A stretch of DNA of 64,000 bases from Gordionus sp. m RMFG-2023 (lineage: Eukaryota > Nematomorpha > Gordioida > Chordodea > Parachordodidae). The notes beneath the pieces were generated by a model. That model saw only the letters and a list, made by a program, of their open reading frames with translations, ran no database searches and was not told where the DNA came from. The stretch lies in contig NC_088775.1 in NCBI RefSeq assembly GCF_954871325.1, forward strand, positions 39,037,561-39,101,560. Reading direction: 5' to 3'. A program made the position numbers and the translations under genes. Shown here in pieces: positions 11,300-24,225 of the stretch. Every line of letters begins with the position of its first letter. Position 1 is the stretch's first letter.

Positions 11300-13842
11300 G
11301 GTTAACAGACAACAAGGAAATTCAATAGAACTGCGAATAGGATTTCTTCAATTTCATATCTATTGATTGTGGGATTTATTTATATATCTTTTTTTTATTT
11401 TTAAAAAAAATGACAGTCATTGAAAAAGTGATTATTTCAGCATAAGAGGACGATGATATTATTTTGGTAAAAACAAATTTTGTACAATTGTGAAAAAAAC
11501 AGATTTTCGTTTTAAAATATTATCACCGTTTTACTATAACATTATATTAATTTAGAAGATAGAACTGATAAAAAGGATTTTTTTTTTATTTCCACAGTTG
11601 TCAAAGATAAATTGAAAGATATATCTATCTATCATTTGAAATAAATATATAACATAAATATCCAATAATATAAATAATTATTCATTACATTACATATTTA
11701 CCAATCTTGTATATCCCTTATGGCAAATTTGAAAGACCAAACAGGGAAAAAAATGATCATTTGAAAAATTAGTTGAATTTTTGATAATCTTTGATTTTTA
11801 TTAAATTAGACAATCAAATATTAATAAATTAGTTTTCGTTTCGTTATCATACTGCTTTTTGTTTTAGACTTTACAGAAAAATAAATCATTAAATTCTTTA
11901 TCGCATTTTTCAATTTTTAGTTATTCGTGTTTTAAATTATATAACGAAGAATCTTTTTTGTAACTTATTGAATGATTAAATTTGCTTGACCTTAACTTTA
12001 ATTTTTATTATTTTTATACTCTTATTCTTATTTTTTGTAAAACTAATTTTTTATTTTATTTTGGAAAAGCTTTTATGTTATTCAAATTTGTTACATTAAA
12101 TTATATAATACGGATGCTATTTTGTAAAAAGATATAATATATTTTAGAAAATAATTTAATAAAAAATTCATTTTACCTTTCCACCACCATATTAGCATAA
12201 TTGTTATCTAAATGAAGATAACATAACTATTAGTTTTTTTTTTGAAGTGACGATGGTAACTTGGGTTATATTTCATTATATAAAGTAACATTAACATGCA
12301 CAACACTGATTGTGTACATATCATAGCATCAAAAATCTTATATAGACATATTAAACATTGAATACTTGGTTGAAGTTTTGTAATATTTCAATTACCTTAC
12401 TATCACAAATTATATCAATATTTTCATTAACCTGAACAAATCTTTGTAAGTAAAGGCAAATGAAGACAATTCATGTCATAATTTGTCACTGAATGCATTT
12501 TCTAATTGTGAAACTCTTTTCAAGGGCCAAAAATATCTTAGATAATTTCATCAAAATGGATACAAAACTTCGCATTCATTATAACTCTTTATTCACCAAA
12601 AATCTTATGTTTGTTAAACTTTTTATGATTTGATCAATTGTATTCATCTAGTTCACTATACATCCTCCTTGTTAGACTTTTTCAATTCTTAGTATTTTAT
12701 TTTGTATCCAGTTGTTATCTGGCAACATTAAATCAGGAATTTTATATTTAAATTTGTAGCTTTTTTTACAGGTTTATTTTGAATGAATGTGAAGGTTATA
12801 AAAGAAACAGATGACTTGGCTTCTTCAATTATTTTTCAAGCTGATAAATTTTCAATTTTGTTTGAAAATATATGCAAGCCGCCCCATTATTTCAAAAAAA
12901 ATCAAAGATTTAACGTTATAAATTTGCTCAGATTCTAAATTAAAGATTTAGCTAATGATAAGTTTGGTTTTTACCTTATAGCAATTGGAAGTAGGCTCTC
13001 TTCATCATATAATTAACTAAGGTTTTTTCATGTGCTCACCACCTTGTTTCATCTATTTTTTTGGAGACTTAGCAGCCTCCTATAGCCAGATAAATATTTT
13101 AGCCAGGATCAACTGCTGTCTTGTACAATATATTTGCAAACTAATCGTTTGCTATTTTAATATTAAAATCCTAGTTTTACCTATTACAGCATTAATAACT
13201 TATTAACGGTTGTCTTTGATATAAAATTATTGAGAACTTCGTCCCTTGAATTTTGATTCATTGGGAATTTCAGCTTTCCTTTTCTACTTTGGCTTTTGAA
13301 AATAGCCTTTTGTTATGACTTTTCATCTCAAGGAAATTCCCATGATTTAAGTTTTTAATTTTAAAAATGATAGGTGTTTTTTTTGTAGTCTGATCCGCTA
13401 TAGGATTTGTTTACTTTACAATATTTTCAGGCATATTATGGATATTATTGTATTTATAATTTTAAAGCTAATTGAATTCCATCTAAATAATAAATTATAA
13501 AATAATGTATAAAATTATAAATTAATCAAAACTTGACTTTTATTTAAACGGAAAAGCAATTTTTTTGAAAAAAATCCATAAAATAGCAATATCTTAATGA
13601 TAATCCTCAAAAAATGCATTAATATGATATTCTAAGAGCTAAAAATGGAAAAATGATAACTCTATATAAAATACATGAATATGATAGACAAAACTTATAT
13701 GATAAAATGAAATAATATATATATTATATATCATTTATAACTGGTCTCTTTTTTTTCAATTTTACTGATTGCCATCGACATTTCTCGCAGCCTCGTGTGC
13801 AAAATGTCCACTTGATCTTATGGCCAATCCGGCCCTGTGGAA
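11300..13842 (-). other. AT-rich tract, possible decayed hAT; terminus at 13842
   Basis: No frame of note. The right end at about 13823-13842 reads ggccaatccggccctg, a hAT-style terminus whose reverse complement resembles the one at 1247. The minus strand contains a possible NHGNFLEM block (near 13340) reminiscent of the DUF4371 region of hAT transposases, but the signal is weak. The left end is not identifiable. Confidence 0.3.
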
Positions 13843-13849
13843 ATATATA

Positions 13850-14860
13850 GTTGACGTCAATTTTAAATCTATTAATTATTTACACTTTGGTTCGTGTGTT
13901 TGATTATAAGCTAAAATATTCCTTCACAATTGCGTATTCTTCCATTTGATCAGGAAGATTGTGATGCAAAATAAATAATCACATCAGAATTTTAGGAAGA
14001 GTGATGTAAAGTACATATAGCTTTTAATGTATTTGCGTTTTCATGGAAATTATAAAAATAAATTACAAAATATATTTGCTCCAGTAAATAATAACGAAAA
14101 ATAAGAATTATTTCTAATTCTAACAGAGAAACGATATGAGATTCATCAACAGCCAATGTTGCTGGTATATCTGAATCTAATTTTTGCAAAATAACTAGAA
14201 AGATTAGAACACATTAATAATAATTTTTAAATATAAACATATAAATAATTGTATCAAATTGTAATGTATAAAATCCCCTTTTCCGCCATATTACGGTGGT
14301 GAATATTTTCTAGATGAAATTATTGCAGGAACTACCAGAGTAGAAAATTTTGATTTTCTACCATAGCATTTAAGATGTGCCTACCAAATTAATTTAGTGG
14401 CCACAGTTGATACTGTGGAAACTTTAGAAAATCGAAGCTTTATTATATCCTATCATTTCAAAAGTGTCAATCTTTGTGGAATAAACAAAATATGTTTACA
14501 AATATGGTCAATAATATCATTAAAAAATTGGGAAAATATTTTATATGTCCAAATATCACAAATTAGAATTCATATTATGAATTCATGGTATTGTTAGATA
14601 AAATATTTAGCCCAGCAAGATATTGATCATTTATGTGATAACATTGGGCCTATGCGCATCAACTCTAAGGAACGCAAATTTATAAGAATATAGCCAAGTA
14701 AATATCAAAATAATCGTTAATTTTTCAATAAAAAGATTTTAAGTTATAGAGTCTCTGGCAAAACCCATGAAGTATTGCAGTTAAACAGCTCGATATGTGC
14801 CAATTATAAACGGCTACCTCAATATTTTATCCAGAAAAATATTACGCAAGCCTAAAGATT
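13850..14860. other. AT-rich stretch, nothing recognised
   Basis: Only short random frames (13992-14189 and 14397-14597); neither resembles a known domain. Confidence 0.4.
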
Positions 14861-15610
14861 TTGCTTATAGATGGTAAATAGACTTAGACATCTAATAGCG
14901 AAATCTCGAGGCTTATGCAGTATTTTTCTGGCTAATAATGATTTAGGCATTTTTAAGGAGCTCAAATCGATCATTTAACAATGCTACCTTGAAAATCCTC
15001 TCAAACTCCGACATTAAAATATATGAAGAAAGATATGGAGGTTTTTTCGGTATCCTTTGTGGAAGCTCAAATTGCTTTTTGCGTTTCAATAGCTCCTCCC
15101 TCCCACACGCCACACCCATATTAAGGAACTACTAGCTATCGTAGCGGCAGCAATGTTCTGTAAGAACTCTTGGGGAGGTGTCCCAGAGATCTTCACCTAT
15201 AGTACAGTAGCCCAGGGAATCATCAGTAAAGGAGGATCACTAAGTCAAAGTGCGAGGTCATTGTATAAACTCTAATCAAGTCCATGGGATATTCCATAAG
15301 TGACACTTGCAAAGCATATCTCTTGGGTCGCTTTAGTAAAACAATTTAGTCGACAGACCAGGCAGGAAAAGGAAATAGGTTCGATCAGACCAGCGATATA
15401 CATGGGTATGTAACGACACGGGGTTAATTGACATTAACCAAATAGGGGAATTTTTGGCTCAGACGTTAACGCCCATCATATTCCGATTGAGGAAATTGCG
15501 GATTCTTATTGGGAGGAATTTGATTCAAACTTTTTCGATATCATCCTACAATCTTTGTGCCCCTTCCCCCATAGGAAATTGTTCGCCAACCTGGAAACTC
15601 AAAGTAATTG
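14860..15610 (+). mobile_element. retroelement fossil, RNase H-like region
   Basis: A less AT-rich block whose plus strand contains a KELLAIVAAA segment, then SWGGVPEIFTYS and GIISKGGSLSQSARSLYK. This resembles the RNase H domain following RT in DIRS-like and related retroelements (xELLAI...N/KG.S). Heavily broken, with several breaks. A second fossil that may be related lies near 63.0-63.65 kb. The family assignment is tentative and age appears old. Confidence 0.4.
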
Positions 15611-17720
15611 ATCAGAACTAAGAGTTCCCAGCATAATTTATATATATAAACTATGTTGTTGCTACATCAATTATTTTTTCACTTTTCCAGTTTAGCTCAC
15701 TAAAAATTTCCCACAGTCCCTCTTTTACAGCCATTATAATTACATGTTCATTTCTTTGTCGTCATTTTTATTGCGAATTAATACATTATATAAATAAATA
15801 AACATTTGTATAGAGATATTGTAGAAAATAACTAAAGATGGATGCGGATAGTTGGAATTTACCAACCGGTAACATCTACGGGGTCTGGGGGGCGTCCTCG
15901 CGCTCTCAGGCGTCATATGTATTTGGGTTTTTTTTAACTCCAACTAGTTCTAAACTCATTTCAAAATTAAATGATTTTGCAGATTTCGAATTTTTCCAAC
16001 CTCTAGATTCTTTTATACCTAGAATTATTAAAGGTTTATAATTTGATAAAAATAAATTATATAAATAACTTTACTACAAATTTTTAAGTGCTTATAATTA
16101 TAATAATATTATGCTGCTATTATTCATCCTGCATTTAAATTAAATTGGAAATGGATAAAAAGGGACCAAAATAGAAAACTAAATGGATTAATTTTACAAG
16201 GAAACAAATTTTAAACAGAAATATACTTACCATCACACCAAAAATGATTTCCGATGATTTAGAAAATTTTTTGAAGTCAACCAAATAGATTAAATGGAAG
16301 AAAATATATTAGACAAATATTTTTTAACAAATAAACAATTCGAAAGTTATAGTATAATGATTTGAAAAATATATAAAATATAATACCCCTTTTCCCTCTA
16401 GTCTCATGTTGAGTGTTTCTTTAGTATTACTAAACAAGTTTTATGGGAAGAGGCATGGTTGTTTATCAGATTCAAATTTAAATTTTTTTTATACTTTTAA
16501 GGTCAAATTAAAGATTATAAATTTTTTTGATAAACCATTTTCTTTAAATAAAATGTATGGATCAAAAAAATATGATTTTGTTTTGTGTATTTTATTTATA
16601 TTTTAAAAATCAAAAGAGCAGTTGCTCTCCTTTTCTTTAATTAAGAGCTGGAGCTAGCTCCTTTAAAAAACTCAGTAGCGAGAGTGGGAATTAGCGTCTT
16701 TTCAATTTTAAAAAGGAGTGTTAACAACTCTTTTAATCTGTCATTATAATATGAACTATCATTGTTAAAAAATAAGTATAAGTTAATGATTTTTTATAAT
16801 GATTATAATGATAATTTTATTTTTTTAAAACATGTAAAATCAAAATTATTTTTAAAAATTTAAGCACACCAAATGCCTTCAAAAACTAGTTTAGAGCCTT
16901 TCAATAAAATATGCGGAAGAAAGTTGATCCATGATAGTTAAGCTATGATGTCTTTTAAAATTACGGCATTATAAAAGATATATCAATGTATAAAATATAA
17001 TTAGAATTAGAAAATGGTTACAATGTTATAAAACAACTAACTAATTTGTTGATAATAGTTATTACATTTATCATAAAAAAAAAATTTTTTTAAATTTTGG
17101 TCAGATAAATAGAAATGTTTAGTAATTAACACAATTTTATTTTCAGAATTTTTCATTTTTTAACCAGGTAATTTTTCATTGTAATACGTTATACTAATTT
17201 TACACTTACATCTAAGTTCTTCCCTACTTTACAATAGTTCGAAAAAGAAGTAGATTGGTTATTTTACATGTTACTTTTCAAAGATACATAACGAAAAAAA
17301 ATATGCCTAAAATTTGTTTATAAAAAAATAGCAAATGAAGACTAAATGTTTTATATCGAAAGAAATATCGAAAATAAAATAAATATGCAAAATATTTTAT
17401 TTATAATCTTTTTAATTAAGAGATATTCTTATAATATGAAAAAAATTACAGGAAATGGAAATAAAAAAATGAATATAATACTTATTATTTATAAAAAATA
17501 CTCTATAATTACTTATTTTATTCTTCTCCTTTTTTGAGTTATTTTAAATAAACATGCGCAGTCTCCCTCGCCAGTCAAATTTTAAAATCATTTATGTTCA
17601 CGTCATGCTAGTGAATCAAGTAAATTTTTGCAACCCTTTCTTTGGATATTTTTATAAAAGCTTAATTAAATCCTAATAACTTTGATAGATAATTCTTTTC
17701 AAAATGTGTTTTTAAATCAT
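15610..17720. other. AT-rich stretch without recognised genes
   Basis: Contains small frames such as 15838-16041 and 16406-16606 with no recognisable domain. Around 16615-16735 there is a patch of short palindromes (gagctggagctagctcc) and related 'gagttg/aggagtg' blocks that could be an old transposon end. Nothing firmer. Confidence 0.4.
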
Positions 17721-17723
17721 GAT

Positions 17724-18184
17724 CAGGGTTGCCAGGTTTGCCACATTTATTTGCAGACTACCACAATTCTAAAAATCGAAAATTTCCGAAATATACCACA
17801 AATTCTCCTATATTTTTAACTAATTAATTTAAAAATCGTCTTTAAAAATTTTATATAAAAATTTCTTATATCACTCCACAAAAAATGAACCTTTTATTAC
17901 CTCTTTTCTATTGAATCCCTTCATATTAAATTTGTTGTGTTTTTTCTGATAACCAATAAAAAGTATTAGCTAATTTGTATAAATTTTAGAATGACAATTC
18001 TCATTAAAAACTTTTAAAGAAAAAATCCTTCTCATATTTTTATAAATATTTAAAAAATAAATCCGCAACTAGTATTTTTTTTTAGAAATTGGTTTACTTT
18101 GGGGAAAAAAGGGTTTGGGAGCGAAGCCTCCATAAAAAATTTGAAAATTTACCACAATCGAATAATTTTTTCATGACAACCCTG
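17724..18184. mobile_element. 461-bp hAT MITE, relative of the 5783-8949 element
   Basis: The left end cagggttgcca pairs with the right end tgacaaccctg. Flanks are atcatgat and ttcatgaa: six central bases (tcatga) agree in an 8-bp window. Internal 'taccacaat' and 'ccacaaatt' blocks match the subterminal zones of the 3.2-kb element. Non-coding. Confidence 0.65.
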
Positions 18185-18189
18185 TTCAT

Positions 18190-19430
18190 GAAACTTTAAA
18201 TTTACATTTATCAATTTCATTTGCACGTTTTAAAAATTATAATTATATTAAATCGATATCACATGGCTCACTCATAATTATTTAACAAAGACAATATTTT
18301 AAGTGAAAATAATGAATCTAAAGTAAAAGTAAGTGATATACTATGATTTAGAAGATTAATAAATTTAATTTATAAAATTTCTCATTTATATTATAAGTAC
18401 ATTATAATATAATCTGATAACATTTAATAACCTTTTTTAAAATTTTATGAAGAAATAGATTATAATTTATTAATGCTGAATTATATGGAAAAAATAACCT
18501 AACTATCAATTAATAAACACTTAATATTTCAATTCAAGAAATTATATCGATAACGTGAGAAAATTAGTTCTCAGGTGGGGAAAAAATATAAATAAAATCT
18601 GATCAAAAAAAGTTAAAAAATAAATATTTTTAATTATATTAAGATTATTAAATAATAATTAAAAATTTTATCAAAAGAGGCTATTTATTTGAGTTCATTG
18701 AAAAGGAAAATCTTTGAATTGTAGACAAGGTAAACAAAACATGACATCCATATCTTATTTTCCCTCACTTTCCTATTTGAAAATTCTTTTGTTAATTGTT
18801 TAAAAATTGGATTAATGATTTTGGATATCAATGAAAAGAATGATAGGGAAATCCCCAAAATTACTTATTTTCGAGTATAAAACCCCCATGGTTTTTGCAA
18901 TAATATTAATTATGCAACTTAGTTTTACAAATTGTTTGAATAGTAAAATCTAACTTGAAAAAAAATGCAAAAAGATATGCGTCGAGCGTGAGCAGTGGCG
19001 AAGACAATTTAAGGGAGGGGGTTTAACGTCCGCTTTAACTGGAAAATATGAGTAGGTAAAAATTTAGTTTACAAAGTATTTTGTTATATCTAGAAAAAAT
19101 TTGCTTTTATTTCTTTTTAATTGATAAATTCCCTCCTTAATTTCTAATTCTATAAAATAAACTCAGAAAGTTCTTCTCTATTTAAAAAATTATGTGAAAA
19201 AACTTAAAATCTACCACTAAATAAAACTAGATAGATTTCATTTTATAATAAAATTTTCAAATAAAAAATTTGTTATAAATTATATTTAAAATAATTATAA
19301 AAATGATTGCTTGCTAGAAATGATATAATTCGTATGGAATCGGCGTTTGACCCTATTTTCAATTATAATAACGCGCTTAGTATTACTTTACTAAACAATC
19401 GCTCAACCTTAACGCTGGTAAAAAAAAACC
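18190..19430. other. AT-rich stretch; possible hAT end near 18993
   Basis: cagtggcgaagacaattt followed by a G-run near 18993-19020 resembles the CAGTGGCG hAT ends at 690 and 24226. No partner end or target duplication was found. The remainder is low-complexity AT. Confidence 0.3.
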
Positions 19431-19772
19431 TAGGGATGTGAACCCTTTGACAAAAAAAAGGTCCGGGTTGGGGTTCAGGAATATAATTTTAAAAAAGGGT
19501 TCCGGGTCCAAGGTTTGAAAAACAATAAGAAACGTTGACTCAAAATAACACAATTTTTTTTTTCATTTATTTACTTTCAAGATAATTTAAATGTTTTATT
19601 TAATCGCACAATCATAACATCTTCAAAGATATTATTTTTGAGATTTTCACGTAAATCTGACAATATGTATTTCAAAGAAGAAACTGCACGTTCTACGTTG
19701 ACATAAATAAATAGCTATTCATATAATACATTATAAATTTATAAATTATTGTACTTGTGTCGCTGGTACACC

Positions 19773-21413
19773 CATTGGCATACGCAGCGGGGGGGGGGGC
19801 AAATCCCATCAATTAATTTCGATTTCAAGTTTTCCGACGTAATATTTACTCATTATTTTCAAATAGTGGCGTAATATTTATCTACCATTTTCAAATTTCT
19901 AGTCAAATAATAATTATTTCTGAAACTTCTTGTACAACAGGGAAAAAGAAATTGCAACCTTGTCCAGAGATAGAGTCTCTGCCATCAGCAGTAACAGCTT
20001 TTAAGGAGTTAGAAGAGTCAATTATTTGCTATTACTGAAATATCACAATGGCCTGAAAGAAATATTTCCTCAGAAGCAAGAAAATTATTGGATTCAATGC
20101 TTATTCCAAATTTTATTTCTCATTAGAATGTATTATTTAATTATACAACTATTTTAAGTATTACTTTTCAAAAACATGACTGACTTGATTAAGAAGATGA
20201 GAATAGCGGAGAGCATCTTATCAGAACTCAAGGAAATTAGGGCTAATGTTGATGAAGAATTTCACATTTTATATTTTATTGTTGAGTCAAAGCAGAGCTA
20301 TACGTGTTTAATATTTGTCTCCCTCGACTTGTAGCAAGGCAAGCTCATCGTTAAAACATTAATATAGGATCAGTAGAAGAGTATATCTTAAATACAAATA
20401 CATTTATAACCCAAATAAATGAATTTTTAATTCATCATGCAGCACTTACTAATCTGCAAATAACTTCCACAAAAGCCTTCCCAACCTTTTTTAGATGGTG
20501 ATAGAAAAAAAAATATTTGTTAGATTTTTATTATGAAGATGTTAAAGTATCTTATGATGCCTTATTAGCTGAATAACTATGTTTATAAAATTAACTATGG
20601 TTGATATAGTCCCAAAAAATGCTATGGATGCTTTGCATTATTTCAAACACATTTTAGATTAAATTCCCAATGTATTAAAAGGGTTTATAAACTCTTCCCA
20701 TTAGTAAACTAATGAGAGAACATTATCTTTTTTAAGAAGAATAACAGAGGCCTGCAGAAGTATCATTTGCAGGGCACGGCCCGGATTTTTTTTAAAGATT
20801 TTTTACTGCCCGGCCTTGGTTTTTTTTTAAAAATTTTTAGGCCCGGCCAAGCTTTATTTAAAAAAAAATTTAGGCCCAACTCGGCTTTTTTTAAAAAAAT
20901 TTCAGGCCCGGCCCGGCTTTTTTAAAATAAAATTTTCAGGCCCGGCCCAGATTATTTTAAAATAAATTATATTTATTTTTGATTTTTATAACTAATAATA
21001 ACGATTTCAAATATAAGCTATTTTAAAAAATACAGCCCGGATTGGGTGTTTTTTAAAATAATTCAGGCCCGACCTGGGTGTTTTTTTTAAAAAATTTCGG
21101 GCCCGGCCCGGGTATATTTAAAAAAATTAAAATACTGTCCTATTTTACATTGTAAATGTATAACATACAAAATGCAATTATTCCTAAGAAACTTTTTGTG
21201 TAAAGGCTCAAAAAATTCAAATTTCTATTTTGGGTCATTTAAGTGATTTTTTACATATAATTTTTTTTATAATTCACATTAATTTTAAATTATGTATTAG
21301 AAATAGTTATTAGTCCTAATAGATTTATGCTTGATATTTTTAAAAAACAATAATATTTCAAAAAATTTTATTACCCCCCCCCCCCCCAGACCAAATTCCT
21401 GCGTACGCGCCTG
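19773..21413 (+). mobile_element. hAT element (ZMYM1-like) nested in the minus-strand hAT
   Basis: The left end cattggcatacgcag and the right end (reverse complement caggcgcgtacgcag) pair at most positions, each followed by a long G/C run. The flanks are ggtacacc at 19765-19772 and ggtacacc at 21414-21421, a perfect 8-bp target duplication. Inside, 19930-20745 is a broken hAT transposase with ILSELKEIRANVDEEFHILY, homologous to the segment near 2200, and a C-terminal NERTLSFLRRI. That last segment is cut by another hAT terminus at 20745. Confidence 0.75.
20745..21130. mobile_element. terminal fragment of a GGCCCGG-repeat hAT, nested a third level deep
   Basis: cagaggcctgcag starts exactly inside the hAT dimerisation codons of the 19773-21413 element, followed by tatcatttgca and many gcccggccc repeats. 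This matches the reverse complement of the right end of the complete element at 28846-31187 (ctgcaggtctctg preceded by tgcaaatggta and gggccgggcc repeats). The opposite terminus is missing. Confidence 0.6.
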
Positions 21414-22484
21414 GGTACACCCATAACGATTCTAGATAGGATTCATAGTTCTGGATATTAAAATTTTTCTTCCCAGAATTTAAAAATATTTGCATCCTTA
21501 TTCATTCGCTTAACCTGTGAAAACTTATCGATCAAAGATGCAATAGAAATTTGTGGTCCCCCTTTCATCTGATAATAATTTATTTTTTCTTATCTAAAAG
21601 TAAATTTTTAAAGTCATTTCTGTGTTATCACTATATCAAAACAACCAGTGATGTGGTAGAGTAACCTCCAATATGTTGTAACGTAGAGTGCTATTTATGT
21701 CATAAACTTTTAAGATGATCTTTAGCCATCTGTTTTTGCTCAATTATCAATATAACTTGATAACAAGGGTCTAAATATCTAGAGGTATATGGGGGGAGGG
21801 TTATTTGAACCAATTTTTGCCAAATCGGATAGCATAGCTCCTATGTTTTTTATTTAGATATCATAAAAACAATATATGAATAGATACCTAAAACTATACA
21901 CTATAAAGGTGACTTATAAAAAATTTTAAGAATATAATCATATTTTTGAAATTTTAATTTTTACAAAAGTGGAAATTTTGTCCAACAAGCTCCAATATCG
22001 GGGTCAGGCAAATCACCACAAGGAGTTTACTAAACCACTGATTTTTTAGGCTATAGTTAATTTAAGTGCATTTTTATTTAATAATAATGATACGTATAGA
22101 AAAATTTATTGTTTTATTGTTCAAAATATCATACTTATAAATTGAGGCTAATTATATATAAAAATTGAAACTTAATTTTGGATAATTTAATAAACATTTT
22201 GGACATGAAAAAATTTATCGAAGTATGAACATGTACCATGTGCCCATCCTTGGCACATTCTGCTTTGGTACAATTCTTCACTGCTATGATGTTTTATGTA
22301 ATTCAGTTTACAACAAAGACAAATATCTATGTGAATAATTTTTTTTACTATTTTTTTCTTGCAAATATTTCACTTTCTCTCTCTTGTGATATCTCATAAG
22401 TTTAACATAGGAAAACCTAAAATAAACATGCCAATAGTGGTAAATTTTACAACCCAATTTGGTGCTCAGGCCTGCTCTGAGAAC

Positions 22485-22660
22485 GAACCCAGCATAGATC
22501 CGAGGTTCAGACCCGGGGTACAGACCCGAGATACAGACCCGGGGTTCAGATGAGTGGTCCAGACCTGGGGTTCAGACCCAGGGTTTAGACCCGGGGACCA
22601 GACCCGGGGGACCGGTGGTTTAGACGGGGTTCAAACCTATAATTTAGACACGGGGTTCAG
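22485..22660. repeat. cagacccggggttcag-type short tandem array
   Basis: About ten imperfect repeats around ttcagacccgggg, with period about 12-20 bp and interspersed variants. GC-rich island in AT-rich DNA. Likely the subterminal array of a hAT end, perhaps of the minus-strand hAT at 19.4-22.6 kb. Confidence 0.55.
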
Positions 22661-24225
22661 GTGAATAATATTATTCCTAAATTCAAATAAAAATTGTAGT
22701 ATAGAAATATCAAAATGCAATGACATTTTCTGGGGTTAGATAGTAAAGCCCTGCAAGCAACTCAGCTTAGGGTTAAAAAAAATTTAAACAGGACCACCTA
22801 GGGCTCAAATACCAAAAAATAGGATTAAAATGAGTTATTATATTGATTAGCCGAGCGATTATTTCCAGCTATACCATCCTAATTCTGAATTAGATACGAA
22901 CTTTCTGGTAGGATTTGTTTAATTTTATCGCTATTTTTTAAACACGTAAATTTTTTCCCTAATTTTAGAAATGTATCAACATTAGTTCCTAAATTCGGTA
23001 TTGAATGTAGAATACTTTTGAATCGTTTTTATTTATGGGAGAAGGGGGTGGGGTTATAAACAAGCGTCTTTTTGTCCTACCTATTCTGAAGTCAAAATAT
23101 ATAATTTACACTTTTTATATGGTTTATGTAATTGCCATAATTGGGTAATGGCTAAATACAGGCGAACTCGGCTCAATCTTCAGGTGCTTGCCGAAGAAAA
23201 TCCGTTAACATTAGGGCGTTTTAATTTATATTAATTTCTTCCAAATTCGAGCCTCTAACTTTTTAAGAATCTCCGAAAAGCCAGAGTGATCGTTTTTGGC
23301 TAAAAAAACTTGGTCTAGCAGAATTTTTAGACGGCTAAAAATATATTTGATTTAAAGAATTTTAAAATTAAAATTGTCATAAAATTTAAAAAATAATTAC
23401 ATCTATTATATATATAATCGAAGCATTAAATAATTATCATAAATTCCAAATTGTATATTTTCTATATTGTCAAAACAAATGCAATCATAATAATATTCTC
23501 AAGATTCCATCGTATAAAATTTCATAACATTTAATAATCTTTTTCATAAACAAAAGAATCACATGACTCGAAAAAAAACATTAATCATATCTCGAAAAAA
23601 TATTGTCCATATTAAATTCTAATAAATGATCAAAAAGAAATATAAAAATTATTATTATTTATTTTTATTAAATTTTCTTCTTTCTGTTTCAGGAAGTTAC
23701 ATATTTTTTCTTGACCATACATAATTTTCATTGAGCCGTAGCTACCCATTTTTTTCTTAACCATACGTAATAGTTGTCATTGTGCTGTTGATTATCATTT
23801 AATTTGACAGGATGTGTGTAGCTTGATTTATCCATTGCATCATTGGTCAGTCATGATCATTTTATCTTAAGCTTGATATCATTAATCCAGTATCATTATA
23901 GTAGATTGGACAGAATATTACAAAGAGTAAGTCAAGTTTTTTTTAAATTATATCCAAAATGTAATCATTATTCATTCTTTTTAACAGTATCCCCAGATAC
24001 ACTTCTTCCCTATCAATCATAATCCTAAATTTCAAATATTAAACCATTTAACAAGAGATCGTTTATTATATGATAAACTACTACTTTCCCCCTTTCCCTG
24101 GATCTAAAATAATATCAAATGACCAATTTTGTTCCTTTATATAACCTCCAAAATTTTAAAAATCAAATATTCTATAGCATGCGGGGATAGGGTAGGGGGT
24201 ATTTTTTTTTCTCTCATGTATACAC
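22661..24225. other. AT-rich stretch, nothing recognised
   Basis: No frame, terminus or repeat that I can support. A few moderate-GC patches (23030-23100, 23750-23900) are unassigned. Confidence 0.4.

Larger units (their letters stand above)
19431..22660 (-). mobile_element. decayed minus-strand hAT hosting a nested hAT
   Basis: The minus strand reads ...NIFKFWEEKF... and MGVP just right of 21424, and ERAVSSLKYILSDLRENL just left of 19765. Together these are the two sides of a hAT dimerisation domain (W..NP.L..LA...LGVPATS...ERAFS), interrupted exactly where the 19773-21413 element sits. Near 19431-19520 lies a 'gggttc..gggtcc' rich end, and near 22485-22660 a cagacccggggttcag array that may be the subterminal zone of the opposite end. 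The outer limits are guesses. Confidence 0.55.

Noticed and set aside
15838-16041. 67-codon ORF starting MDADSWNLPT
   Set aside because: Overlaps an equally long antisense frame and shows no domain or context.
22359-22553. 64-codon ORF
   Set aside because: C-terminal half is a translation of the cagacccgggg repeat array.
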